From assembly GCA_910584605.1 (NCBI GenBank), contig CAJUAW010000034.1, forward strand, positions 1-22,110: DNA of 22,110 nt, written 5' to 3'. Positions 15,133 through 22,082 of the stretch are shown here, one piece after another (the first letter of the stretch is position 1; each line of letters begins with the position of its first letter). A program made the position numbers and the translations under genes. The notes below the pieces were generated by a model that had not been told where the DNA came from, ran no database searches, and saw only the letters and a program-made list of their open reading frames with translations. This stretch comes from an uncultured Oscillospiraceae bacterium. Lineage in GTDB: Bacteria; Bacillota_A; Clostridia; Oscillospirales; Oscillospiraceae.

Positions 15133-16860
15133 TTAACCCTTGAGGCTCTCGGCCCAGGCGGCGTACTTCTCCACCTTGGCCTCGGCCTCCTCCTTGGAGG
15201 CGCCGTTGGCCAGGATGTACACCTTGACCTTGGGCTCGGTGCCGGAGGGACGGACGATCAGGCTGGTGCCGTCAGACATCTCGTACCGCAGGACGTTGGA
15301 GCCGGACAGCTCCATAGCGGACGTTTTGCCGCACTCCACGCAGACCACGCTGCCGTCCTTGTAGTCCTTCTGCTCCTTGACCGCCACACCGGCAATCTCC
15401 ACCGGGGGCTTTTCCCGCAGGCCGGCCATCAGCTCGGCCATCTTCTTCAGGCCGTCCAGGCCGGGCATGACCAGGTTCATGGTCCGCTCGCTGTAGTAGC
15501 CGTACTTCTCATACAGGGCCAGCAGGGCGTCGTACAGGGTCATGCCCTGACCGGCGTACCAGGCGGCCATCTCGGACAGGGCTACCGAGGCGGTGACGGC
15601 GTCCTTGTCCCGGACGAAGGAGCCCAGCATGTAGCCGTAGCTCTCCTCGTAGGACATGATCACGTTCCCCTCGCCGGAGCCCTCCAGCTGGTCCTTCTTC
15701 TGGGCCAGGAACTTAAAGCCGGTGAAGGTGTCGAAGCACTGCAGGCCGTTGACCTCGGCCACCTTGCGGGCCATCTCGGTGGTGACGATGGTCTTCAGCG
15801 CCACCGGCTTCTCGGGCAGCTTGCCCACCCGCTTCATGGCGCCGATGAGGTAGTCCAGCAGCAGCACGCCGGTCTGGTTGCCGGTGAGTACCTTAAACTC
15901 GCCGTTTCCGGTGTTGACCATGATGCCCACCCGGTCGGCGTCGGGGTCGGAGCCCAGGATGAAGTCGGCCCCCTCCTTTTTGGCAATCTCCACCGCCAGA
16001 GCGAAGCCCTCGGGGTTCTCCGGGTTGGGGGAGACCACCGTGGGGAAGTTGCCGTCGATGACCATCTGCTCGGGGACGCAGATGACGTGCTGCATACCCA
16101 GCCGCTTCAGGGCCTCGGGGATGAGCTTGTGGCCGGTACCATGGAAGGGGGTGTAGACCATCTTGAAGGTGCCGGCCACCTTGTCCACCGCCGCCTTGTC
16201 GTTGACCTGGGCCATCACGTTGGCCAAAAATTTCTCGTCGGTCTCCTGGCCCATAATGACGATCTTGCCCCCGGCCACCGCCGTGTCGTAGTCCGCCGTC
16301 TTGACGCAGGCGAAAACGTCCAGCTCCTGCATCTTCCTGGCCACCTCATCGGCGTGCTTGGGGGGCAGCTGAGCGCCGTCCTCCCAGTAGACCTTGTAGC
16401 CGTTGTACTCCTTGGGGTTGTGGCTGGCGGTGACGTTGATGCCCGCGATGCAGCCGTACTCCCGGATGGCGAAGGACAGCTCGGGGGTGGGGCGGAGGGA
16501 CTCAAACAGGCGCACGGGGATGCCGTTGCCCGCCATGACGCAGGCGGCCTCCCGGGCAAAGGTGTCCGAGTTGTTGCGGCAGTCGAAGCAGATGGCCACA
16601 CCCCGCTGGACGGCCTCGGGACCCTCCGCCAGGATGACCTCGGCAAAGGCTTGGGTGGCGTGGCGGATGACGTGGACGTTCATCCGGTAGGTACCGGCCC
16701 CCATGGTGCCCCGGAGACCGGCGGTGCCGAACTCCAGCTGGGAGAAGAAGCGGGATTCGATCTCCTTCTCGTCGTTCTTGATGGCCTCCAGCTCGGCCTT
16801 CTCCCCGGCGGACAGGGCGGGACTGGCGAGCCAAGCTTCGTAAGTATCACGATAGGACAT
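15133..16860 (-). CDS. pgcA: phosphoglucomutase/phosphomannomutase
   Basis: The 575-residue enzyme is a full-length alpha-D-phosphohexomutase of the Firmicutes PgcA type. It carries the phosphoserine loop TASHNPKEYNGYK (S146), the metal loop GSDPDADR (D305, D307, D309), the sugar-recognition loop EESYG (405-409) and the phosphate-binding loop RPSGTEPK near residue 537. It interconverts glucose 1-phosphate and 6-phosphate (possibly mannose phosphates), feeding UDP-glucose for wall polymers and glycolipids in the cytoplasm. The ATG at 16860 follows GGAGGT (16869-16874, minus). It has its own extended -10 promoter and is not obviously part of an operon. The symbol is by family resemblance only. 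Confidence 0.95.
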   Translation of the reverse strand: MSYRDTYEAWLASPALSAGEKAELEAIKNDEKEIESRFFSQLEFGTAGLRGTMGAGTYRMNVHVIRHATQAFAEVILAEGPEAVQRGVAICFDCRNNSDTFAREAACVMAGNGIPVRLFESLRPTPELSFAIREYGCIAGINVTASHNPKEYNGYKVYWEDGAQLPPKHADEVARKMQELDVFACVKTADYDTAVAGGKIVIMGQETDEKFLANVMAQVNDKAAVDKVAGTFKMVYTPFHGTGHKLIPEALKRLGMQHVICVPEQMVIDGNFPTVVSPNPENPEGFALAVEIAKKEGADFILGSDPDADRVGIMVNTGNGEFKVLTGNQTGVLLLDYLIGAMKRVGKLPEKPVALKTIVTTEMARKVAEVNGLQCFDTFTGFKFLAQKKDQLEGSGEGNVIMSYEESYGYMLGSFVRDKDAVTASVALSEMAAWYAGQGMTLYDALLALYEKYGYYSERTMNLVMPGLDGLKKMAELMAGLREKPPVEIAGVAVKEQKDYKDGSVVCVECGKTSAMELSGSNVLRYEMSDGTSLIVRPSGTEPKVKVYILANGASKEEAEAKVEKYAAWAESLKG

Positions 16861-16898
16861 ATTGACATACCTCCAGTGGCTGAAATTTTACATTTACC

Positions 16899-16907
16899 AT
16901 TGTACCA
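16899..16907 (-). promoter_or_regulatory. extended -10 promoter of the phosphohexomutase gene
   Basis: On the minus strand TGG-TACAAT (TG at 16907-16906, -10 at 16899-16904) forms an extended -10 element; the -35 position (16922-16927) reads only TGGCAA. The leader to the ATG is about 30 nt. Confidence 0.6.
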
Positions 16908-16945
16908 CAGAAGGGACAAGATTGCCAGAGCTTTTTTGTGAGAAT

Positions 16946-17836
16946 TTACAATTTCAGCCGGGCCATGTCCTCGGGCAGGGGAACGGTGAATTGGAGCCGT
17001 TCCCCGGTGATGGGCTGGCGGAAGGAGAGGTATCCCGAGTGGAGGGCCGGACGGCCGATCAGCTCCCGATCTTCGGCGCCATAGAGGAAATCCCCGGTGA
17101 GCGGGTGGCCGGTGTGGGCCATGTGGACCCGGATCTGGTGGGTACGGCCCGTCTCCAGTTCCAGGCTGACCAGCGCCCGGTCCCCCCAGCGGCGCAGCAC
17201 CCTGTATTTTGTGCGGGCGGGCTTGCCGTCGGGACGGACCATCTGTTCCACGAGGGAGCCGGGCTTCGGCCCCAGAGGGGCGTCGATGACCCCGGCGGGC
17301 GGGTCCGGGACCCCCTCGCACACCGCCAGATAGACCCGGCGAAAGTCCTCGGTGTGGAGCTGACGCTTCAGCAGCTCCTGGGCGTGGGGGTGCTTGGCGG
17401 ACACCAGCAGGCCGGAGGTCCCCCGGTCCAGCCGGTGGACGGGGTGAAAATCCGCCTCCTGCCCCGACGTTTCGTAATAATGCACCAAAAAATTACCCAA
17501 TGTATCATCGAAATGTCCCGGTCCTGGGTGGACGGACACCCCCGCCGCCTTATTCAGAACGATCAGGTCCTCGTCCTCGCAGACAATATCCAGCGGTCCC
17601 GGCGCAGGGACGATGCCGCTGTTTCGGACCGGGTCGGACAGCCGCACCGACAGCACCTGCCCCGCCTTCGGGCAGAACCGGGTGTTCACCCGGACCCCGT
17701 CCACCAGGATGCCGTCCTCCAGCCATTTGATGCGGCGCACTACCGTCCCGGACAGCTGCAAATGGCGCTTCAGTAAGGTATCCACCTTGGTACCCGCCAG
17801 CTCCGGCGTGACGGTCAGCTCCAGCCGGCGGCTCAC
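16946..17836 (-). CDS. RluA-family rRNA/tRNA pseudouridine synthase
   Basis: The 296-residue enzyme has an N-terminal S4 RNA-binding domain (about 14-65) and an RluA catalytic domain with the HRLDRGTSGLL motif (nucleophile D137), VLNKAAGVSVHPG and RTHQIRVHMAHTGHPLTGD. It isomerises uridines in 23S rRNA or another structured RNA; the exact site is not readable (RluD-like by S4 domain and length). The frame is open far upstream, but I place the start at the GTG at 17836, which overlaps the preceding stop as GTGA and begins right before the S4 domain. It is therefore the last gene of the XRE-membrane protein operon and probably translationally coupled to it. No clear hairpin terminator follows in the 85-bp gap. 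Confidence 0.92.
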   Translation of the reverse strand: MSRRLELTVTPELAGTKVDTLLKRHLQLSGTVVRRIKWLEDGILVDGVRVNTRFCPKAGQVLSVRLSDPVRNSGIVPAPGPLDIVCEDEDLIVLNKAAGVSVHPGPGHFDDTLGNFLVHYYETSGQEADFHPVHRLDRGTSGLLVSAKHPHAQELLKRQLHTEDFRRVYLAVCEGVPDPPAGVIDAPLGPKPGSLVEQMVRPDGKPARTKYRVLRRWGDRALVSLELETGRTHQIRVHMAHTGHPLTGDFLYGAEDRELIGRPALHSGYLSFRQPITGERLQFTVPLPEDMARLKL

Positions 17837-18297
17837 AGCTTTCTGGACAGCCACAGGCTGGACAGGAAAAAGACGGTGGCGTAGAAGAATACGACCCCCA
17901 TCAGGGCGTAGTAGGCCTCCATGCTCAGAGGCAGGACAATGAACAGGGACAGCGCCACCCCGAAAATGGTGAGTCCCCCCGCCATTTGCGCGGCGGTGCG
18001 CATGATGTGCATTTCCCGCTCGTCCGTCTCTTTGATTTTGGCCTTCCGCTGGGCCTGGGGATGGGTGAGCAGGTATTGCGTGCGGATAAAAAGAATCAGA
18101 GCCCCGGCGGTGATACCGCTGGCCGCCCCCAGGTAGAAGCCCTGGACGTGGTCGGACAGATGGCTGTCCGGCACCAGGAAAAACCAGCAGGCAAAGCCCA
18201 CCAGGCCAATGCACAGCATCCCAATCGCCGCCCACCGGCGCTGTTTTAAGGATTTTTTATAGTCCCCGCCGCCTGTCAAAAGTTGTTTTACCAGCAT
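17833..18297 (-). CDS. small four-helix membrane protein B of the XRE operon
   Basis: I recognise no named family. The 154-residue product has two hydrophobic helices (about 23-44 and 56-74), a charged cytoplasmic connector with KETDEREMHIMRTAA (about 93-107), and two more helices (108-127 and 131-150). The ATG at 18297 follows AAGGAGGA (18306-18313, minus, spacing 8); the upstream open frame has no binding site. The layout, including the DER...I...AA connector, matches the upstream membrane protein A, so the pair are diverged paralogues and probably form a complex. The connector recalls DUF2178-type proteins, but I am not sure of that. The stop overlaps the pseudouridine synthase start by 4 bp. 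Confidence 0.8.
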   Translation of the reverse strand: MLVKQLLTGGGDYKKSLKQRRWAAIGMLCIGLVGFACWFFLVPDSHLSDHVQGFYLGAASGITAGALILFIRTQYLLTHPQAQRKAKIKETDEREMHIMRTAAQMAGGLTIFGVALSLFIVLPLSMEAYYALMGVVFFYATVFFLSSLWLSRKL

Positions 18298-18311
18298 ATT
18301 CGGAGTCCTCC

Positions 18312-18728
18312 TTACATCTTCTTGTTCCAGCGGTGAATGTTGATCATATAGAAGGTACAGTGGAGCACGATCACGACGGACACGGCCACGCCCCACAACC
18401 CGCCTACGAAAATCTGGATGACCATAAACACCGCCCACAGCATGTACAGCGTCCAGTACCAGGAGGACATGGCCGCCTTCTCCCGGATGGCCACGTTCCG
18501 TTCATCGTGTTCGCTCCGCTCATACTCCTTTTGCTGCTCCGGGGACATCCGGATGCGGCTTAGCGCGATTCCAACCGCCCCGAAGCCCAAAAGGACCCCG
18601 CCCAGAGTAAACAGCAAAAGGCTGAGCTGCTCCTTGATCCGCTCCCCCAGCAGGAACGTGGCCAGAATCAGAACCCAGGCCGCCGCAAACATCACATAGG
18701 GGGCCGCTTTTTTCAAACAGTCTTTCAT
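18312..18728 (-). CDS. small four-helix membrane protein A of the XRE operon
   Basis: I recognise no named family. The 138-residue product has helices at about 9-27 and 36-57, a cytoplasmic connector with SEHDERNVAIREKAA (about 71-85), and helices at about 90-108 and 110-130. The ATG at 18728 overlaps the XRE stop as ATGA, with a GGAGGAGA binding site inside the XRE gene end. The gap to protein B is 14 bp. The tight spacing shows one transcript under XRE control; small membrane protein pairs beside a Cro/C1 repressor are frequent in Clostridia and their job is unknown. Confidence 0.82.
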   Translation of the reverse strand: MKDCLKKAAPYVMFAAAWVLILATFLLGERIKEQLSLLLFTLGGVLLGFGAVGIALSRIRMSPEQQKEYERSEHDERNVAIREKAAMSSWYWTLYMLWAVFMVIQIFVGGLWGVAVSVVIVLHCTFYMINIHRWNKKM

Positions 18729-18928
18729 GGAATCTCCTCCTCAAACAGAAATACTTCCTCAATGGTCATGCCGAAATACTTCGCAATCTTGTGGGCCAGC
18801 AGCAATGAGGCGTTGTACCGGCCGCTCTCCAGGGATATGATGGTCTGCCGGGTGACGTCCACCCCGTCGGCCAGCTCCGCCTGAGAGATGCGCCGGGCCT
18901 TGCGCAGTTCAGCGATTCGGTTGGTCAC
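18725..18928 (-). CDS. short XRE-family repressor (67 residues)
   Basis: The whole 67-residue protein is one Cro/C1-type helix-turn-helix (ELRKARRISQAELADGVDVT, then RQTIISLESGRYNASLLLAHKIAKYF), without an effector domain. The start is a GTG at 18928, 6 nt after AAGGAGGT (18935-18942, minus). It is first in the operon, and two palindromic operator copies lie between its promoter and binding site, so it most likely represses its own operon. Such minimal XRE proteins (YozG/YvaO-like in size) commonly act as dimers on short palindromes. Confidence 0.92.
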   Translation of the reverse strand: MTNRIAELRKARRISQAELADGVDVTRQTIISLESGRYNASLLLAHKIAKYFGMTIEEVFLFEEEIP

Positions 18929-18952
18929 CGGACCACCTCCTTGTCAAAAATA

Positions 18953-18990
18953 TAAAGCGTGCTTTACTGTCTGAAGTATAGCACGCTTTA
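18953..18990 (-). promoter_or_regulatory. two phased operator copies TAAAGC-N2-GCTTTA
   Basis: TAAAGCGTGCTTTA (18953-18966) is a palindrome but for its two central bases, and TATAGCACGCTTTA (18977-18990) is a one-mismatch copy. Their centres are 24 bp apart, and together they also form a 10-bp-arm inverted repeat (18953-18962/18981-18990). A half-site GCTTTACA recurs near 19008. The upstream copy overlaps the -10 element, so binding would block transcription. Confidence 0.8.
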
Positions 18991-19003
18991 CATCTGGTGT
19001 CAA
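18975..19003 (-). promoter_or_regulatory. promoter of the XRE operon
   Basis: On the minus strand a perfect TTGACA (18998-19003) lies 17 bp from TATACT (18975-18980). Predicted transcription starts inside or next to the downstream operator copy, giving a short leader before the GTG at 18928. Confidence 0.85.
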
Positions 19004-19023
19004 GTTGGCTTTACATTTCTTTC

Positions 19024-19054
19024 AAAAAAAGAGGCCCGCCTTCTGGCGGGCCTC
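19024..19054 (-). terminator. intrinsic terminator of ilvD
   Basis: A perfect 10-bp stem GAGGCCCGCC/GGCGGGCCTC with TTCT loop (19031-19054) is followed on the minus strand by TTTTTTT (19030-19024), beginning 15 bp after the ilvD stop. Confidence 0.95.
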
Positions 19055-19068
19055 AAAAAATGTCCGGC

Positions 19069-20730
19069 TTATCCCAAAATCGCACCCTTGTCGGCGGAGG
19101 ACACCAGCCTGGCGTACCTGGCCAGGTAGCCGGTCTTGATCTTGGGCTCGGGACAGACCCACTTGGACCGGCGGGCGGCCAGCTCCTCGTCCGACACCTT
19201 CAGGGTGATGGTGTGGGCGGGGATATCGATGGCGATGAGGTCGCCCTCCTCCACCAGACCGATGGGACCACCGGAAGCGGCTTCCGGGGAGACGTGTCCA
19301 ATCGAAGCTCCCCGAGTGGCGCCGGAGAAGCGGCCGTCGGTGATGAGGGCCACGTCCTTGTCCAACCCCATGCCCGCAATGGCGGAGGTGGGGTTGAGCA
19401 TCTCCCGCATGCCGGGGCCGCCCTTAGGACCCTCGTAGCGGATGACCACCACGTCGCCCGCCACGATCTTGCCGTCGTAGATGGCCTGGATGGCCTCCTC
19501 CTCACTGTTGAACACACGGGCGGGACCCTCGTGCTGCATCATCTCAGAGGCCACGGCGGACTGCTTCACCACACAGCCGTCGGGGGCCAGATTGCCCTTG
19601 AGGACGGCAATGCCGCCCGTCCTGGAGTAGGGATGTTCCAGGGGCCGGATGATCTCAGGATTGCGGTTGACCACGCCTTCCAGGTTTTCAGCAATGGTTT
19701 TGCCGGTGCAGGTGGGCAGGGAGGTGTCGATCAGCCCGGCCTTGGCCAGCTCGGCCATGACGGCGTAGACGCCGCCCGCCCGGTCCAGGTCCTCCATGTA
19801 GGTATCACCGGCAGGGGCCAAGTGGCACAGGTTGGGGGTTTTGTCGCTGATCTCATTGGCCATATCGAAGGACAGCTCAATGCCGCACTCGTGGGCGATG
19901 GCGGGCAGGTGGAGCATGGTGTTGGTGGAGCAGCCCAGAGCCATATCGATGGTCTCGGCGTTGTGGAAGGCGGCCTCGGTCATGATGTCCCGGGGGCGGA
20001 TGTCCTTTTCCACCAGCTCCATGATCTTCATCCCGGCGTGTTTGGCCAAACGGAGCCGGGCGGAGTAGACGGCGGGAATGGTGCCGTTGCCGCTGAGGCC
20101 CATGCCGATGGCCTCGGTGAGGCAGTTCATGGAGTTGGCGGTGTACATACCGGAGCAGGAGCCGCAGGTGGGGCAGGCGTTGTTCTCGTACTCCTCCACC
20201 CCGGCCTCGTCCAGCTTGCCGGCGTAGTAGGAACCCACCGCCTCAAACATGTGGGACAGGCAGGTGCGGCGGCCGTTATTCAGCGTCCCGGCCAGCATGG
20301 GGCCGCCGGAGACAAAAATGGTGGGCACGTTTACCCGGGCCGCCGCCATGAGCAGGCCGGGGACGTTCTTGTCGCAGTTGGGGATCATCACCAGCCCGTC
20401 GAACTGGTGGGCCATGGCCATAGCCTCGGTGGAGTCGGCAATCAGGTCCCGGGTGACCAGGGAGTATTTCATGCCCACATGGCCCATGGCGATGCCGTCG
20501 CAGACGGCGATGGCGGGGAACTCCACCGGAGTGCCCCCGGCGGCCCGGATGCCCGCCTTCACCGCCTCGGCGATTTTGTCCAGATTCATGTGGCCGGGAA
20601 CAATCTCATTGTAGGAGCAGACCACGCCGATGAGGGGCTTTTCCAGCTCCTCTCTGGTGTAGCCCAAGGCGTAGAGCAGGGAACGGTTGGGGGCGGCGGG
20701 AACCCCTTTTTTCACAACGTCAGAGCGCAT
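19069..20730 (-). CDS. ilvD: dihydroxy-acid dehydratase
   Basis: The 553-residue enzyme converts 2,3-dihydroxy-isovalerate and -methylvalerate to the 2-oxoacids of valine and isoleucine synthesis. It shows the family motifs CDKNVPG (C119), PTCGSCSGMYTANS (C192), GCSTNT and a C-terminal GRFSGATRG. The first region reads EIVPGHMNL, like the E. coli enzyme, instead of a Cys-containing TPCN, suggesting the oxygen-labile [4Fe-4S] type (inference). I start it at the ATG at 20730, 7 nt after GGAGGT (20738-20743, minus); the upstream in-frame ATG at 20745 overlaps that binding site. No other ilv or leu genes lie in the window, so it is a solo gene with a repeat-bearing promoter. Confidence 0.96.
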   Translation of the reverse strand: MRSDVVKKGVPAAPNRSLLYALGYTREELEKPLIGVVCSYNEIVPGHMNLDKIAEAVKAGIRAAGGTPVEFPAIAVCDGIAMGHVGMKYSLVTRDLIADSTEAMAMAHQFDGLVMIPNCDKNVPGLLMAAARVNVPTIFVSGGPMLAGTLNNGRRTCLSHMFEAVGSYYAGKLDEAGVEEYENNACPTCGSCSGMYTANSMNCLTEAIGMGLSGNGTIPAVYSARLRLAKHAGMKIMELVEKDIRPRDIMTEAAFHNAETIDMALGCSTNTMLHLPAIAHECGIELSFDMANEISDKTPNLCHLAPAGDTYMEDLDRAGGVYAVMAELAKAGLIDTSLPTCTGKTIAENLEGVVNRNPEIIRPLEHPYSRTGGIAVLKGNLAPDGCVVKQSAVASEMMQHEGPARVFNSEEEAIQAIYDGKIVAGDVVVIRYEGPKGGPGMREMLNPTSAIAGMGLDKDVALITDGRFSGATRGASIGHVSPEAASGGPIGLVEEGDLIAIDIPAHTITLKVSDEELAARRSKWVCPEPKIKTGYLARYARLVSSADKGAILG

Positions 20731-20751
20731 ATGTTTGACCTCCATACTTCT

Positions 20752-20813
20752 AGTTGTCTGAGTTCTAATCAGTTGTCTGATGTCAGAGTATCATAAGCAG
20801 CTGGACATGTCAA
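20752..20813 (-). promoter_or_regulatory. ilvD promoter with direct-repeat operator
   Basis: On the minus strand TTGACA (20808-20813) lies 17 bp from a weak -10 TACTCT (20785-20790). Two perfect copies of AGTTGTCTGA (20752-20761, 20771-20780) stand 19 bp apart near the predicted start site. The second merges with an inverted repeat TCTGA-TG-TCAGA (20776-20787) over the -10. The half-site TTGTCTGA resembles one arm of FadR/LldR-type GntR operators, and a GntR gene lies 575 bp away; the link is inference. Confidence 0.6.
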
Positions 20814-20832
20814 GAGGAAATGTGCTAGAATA

Positions 20833-20864
20833 AGAAAAGCCTCCCTCGCTTGGAGAAACGCTTT
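20833..20864 (-). terminator. possible weak terminator of the small RHH gene
   Basis: On the minus strand AAAGC...CTCC-N7-GGAG-GCTTT, with a 4-nt bulge, leads into TTTTCTT right at the stop codon. The stem is imperfect, so termination is uncertain. Confidence 0.35.
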
Positions 20865-21043
20865 CAGTCCGAATCCTGCTCCTTTAAACTTTCCAAAGCC
20901 CATCGGGTCGCCTCTACAACGAACGCTGAAAACGTAGAATCCTTCCCTTGAATCGCAAGCTCTACCGCTTCGATCACATCATTGGGAAAACGAATCGACT
21001 TCGATGTTGTGGGCGGAACAGCCGGTATCTTGAAGTTCCTCAT
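20864..21043 (-). CDS. 59-residue ribbon-helix-helix protein (YlcI/YnfO-like)
   Basis: A small gene of 59 codons reads from ATG at 21043 to TGA at 20864-20866, with GAGGTG (21050-21055, minus) 6 nt before the start. The segment TSKSIRFPNDVIEAVELAI has the beta-strand then helix pattern of Arc/MetJ-type ribbon-helix-helix DNA-binding proteins, and FSAFVVEATRWALE matches the second helix. Such proteins bind short repeats as dimers or tetramers, often to control themselves or a toxin or plasmid function. Its codons are visibly more AT-rich (TCG, ATT, CGT, TTT, AAT) than those of neighbours, which suggests transfer from elsewhere. No partner toxin or mobility gene is next to it on its strand. The assignment is by pattern, not by a search. 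Confidence 0.78.
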   Translation of the reverse strand: MRNFKIPAVPPTTSKSIRFPNDVIEAVELAIQGKDSTFSAFVVEATRWALESLKEQDSD

Positions 21044-21054
21044 GCATTACACCT

Positions 21055-21094
21055 CGTATTACATAATGTGCTTTATATCGTATTGCATAATGTG
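21055..21094 (-). promoter_or_regulatory. direct-repeat operator of the RHH gene
   Basis: CGTATTACATAATGTG (21055-21070) and CGTATTGCATAATGTG (21079-21094) differ at one base and stand 24 bp apart, each holding the pseudo-palindrome ACAT-A-ATGT or its one-base variant. A candidate -10 TATAAA (minus, 21072-21077) lies between them. This is the arrangement expected for autoregulation by a ribbon-helix-helix protein. Confidence 0.7.
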
Positions 21095-21108
21095 ATATAA
21101 ATATGTAG

Positions 21109-21288
21109 CGAGAACGCAAGACATACGCATTGCATAGAGACGGAAGTCTTTTTCGATGCTACGAACCAGGAGCCGGCCGACCGGCTGAACGCATCAAGTA
21201 CACCGCCTTTGAGAACGAGGACATCATGTCCCTGGAAGAAACAATTGGATCGATCCAAGCATTGTTCCAGCATAATTTTTCGGAATAG
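21109..21288 (+). pseudogene. possible remnant of a short coding region
   Basis: One frame stays open from 21109 to TAG at 21286-21288 and gives protein-like sequence (TYALHRDGSLFRCYEPGAG, later IKYTAFENEDIMSLEETIGS). The only start codons are TTG at 21130 and ATG at 21226, neither with a clear binding site. I recognise no family. It may be the 3' end of a gene whose front was lost when the islet formed, or chance; the rest of the 21095-21304 gap shows only a small AGCCGG-CCGA-CCGGCT stem (21171-21186). Confidence 0.3.
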
Positions 21289-21304
21289 TAAGGAATGAGC
21301 GCAC

Positions 21305-21985
21305 ATGGAAAAGCAGAGCCTGTCCCGGCAGACCGCCCGGCGGCTGTACAATCGGATCGCGGCAGAAAAAAAGCTGTCCCCCGGCGAGAAGCTGCCCAAC
21401 GAGCTGGAGCTGTCCCAGGAGATGGGGGTGAGCCGCACCACCCTCCGGGAGGCCATCCGGGAGCTGGTGACCCAGGGTGTCCTGGAGGTCCGCCGGGGCC
21501 GGGGGACCTTTGTCTCCCAACGGGTGGAGGAGATCAACGATTTTGGGTTTTCTGCTCTGGACCAGGTAAAGGGACAGCTGCGGGATCTCTTCGAGCTGCG
21601 CGCAGTCTTTGAGCCGGAGATGGCCGCCTTGGCCTGCCGCCGTGCCAGCGCCGAGGAGTTGGCCGACATCCTGGCCCAAGGGGAGCGGGTGGCCGCCGCC
21701 ATCCGCTCCGGGGCGGACCGGACCCAGGCGGACCGTGACTTCCACACCGCCATCGTGCGGGCCACCCACAACGAGTTTATGACCCGCCTGCTTCCCATCA
21801 TCAGCCAGGCGGTGGAAGCCGCGATTGTCTCCGGGGAACACAGTGAGCGGCTGGCCGAGCATACCCTTCGGGATCACGCCCTTCTGATGGAGTTTTTCGT
21901 CAAACGCGACCCGGAGGGAACCCGCTGTGCCATGGCGGTCCATATGCATCATGCAATGGACGAAATGGAGCTTGAGATCCGCTGA
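21305..21985 (+). CDS. FadR-type GntR-family regulator (FCD domain)
   Basis: The 226-residue protein has an N-terminal GntR winged helix-turn-helix (about 8-72; LPNELELSQEMGVSRTTLRE, then LEVRRGRGTFV) and a C-terminal all-helical FCD effector domain (about 90-220). The metal/ligand residues of FCD proteins are present: D143 and H147 (ADRDFHTAIV), H191 (RDHALLMEFF) and H213 (MAVHMHH). Such regulators answer to organic or sugar acids and usually repress a nearby catabolic operon. The ATG at 21305 follows AAGGA (21290-21294). The gene points toward the window edge, so its main target is likely just beyond it; the TTGTCTGA repeats at ilvD are a second candidate. Confidence 0.92.
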   Translation: MEKQSLSRQTARRLYNRIAAEKKLSPGEKLPNELELSQEMGVSRTTLREAIRELVTQGVLEVRRGRGTFVSQRVEEINDFGFSALDQVKGQLRDLFELRAVFEPEMAALACRRASAEELADILAQGERVAAAIRSGADRTQADRDFHTAIVRATHNEFMTRLLPIISQAVEAAIVSGEHSERLAEHTLRDHALLMEFFVKRDPEGTRCAMAVHMHHAMDEMELEIR

Positions 21986-22061
21986 TTTTGTCGCAAAGTT
22001 CTACGTTTTGCCCAAAATTTCCAGCCCATTTTTGCTCCCCGCAAAATACAGACTTGTGTCA

Positions 22062-22082
22062 CGCCACTTACAGGCGGTTTTT
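22062..22082 (+). terminator. weak candidate terminator after the GntR gene
   Basis: CGCC-N7-GGCG (22062-22076) followed closely by TTTTT (22078-22082) is a short 4-bp stem 77 bp after the stop. The rest of 21986-22110 shows nothing I can name. Confidence 0.3.

Noticed and set aside
16946..18235. 429-codon version of the pseudouridine synthase
   Set aside because: The extra N-terminal part overlaps membrane protein B in another frame and lacks a domain; the GTG at 17836 with GTGA overlap fits the S4 domain start.
18997..20796. 599-codon plus-strand open frame across ilvD
   Set aside because: It mirrors ilvD, shows His/Gly/Val-rich shadow composition and no domain; it also spans the ilvD terminator.
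21171..21186. AGCCGG-CCGA-CCGGCT stem as a terminator
   Set aside because: There is no T tract and it lies inside an open frame.
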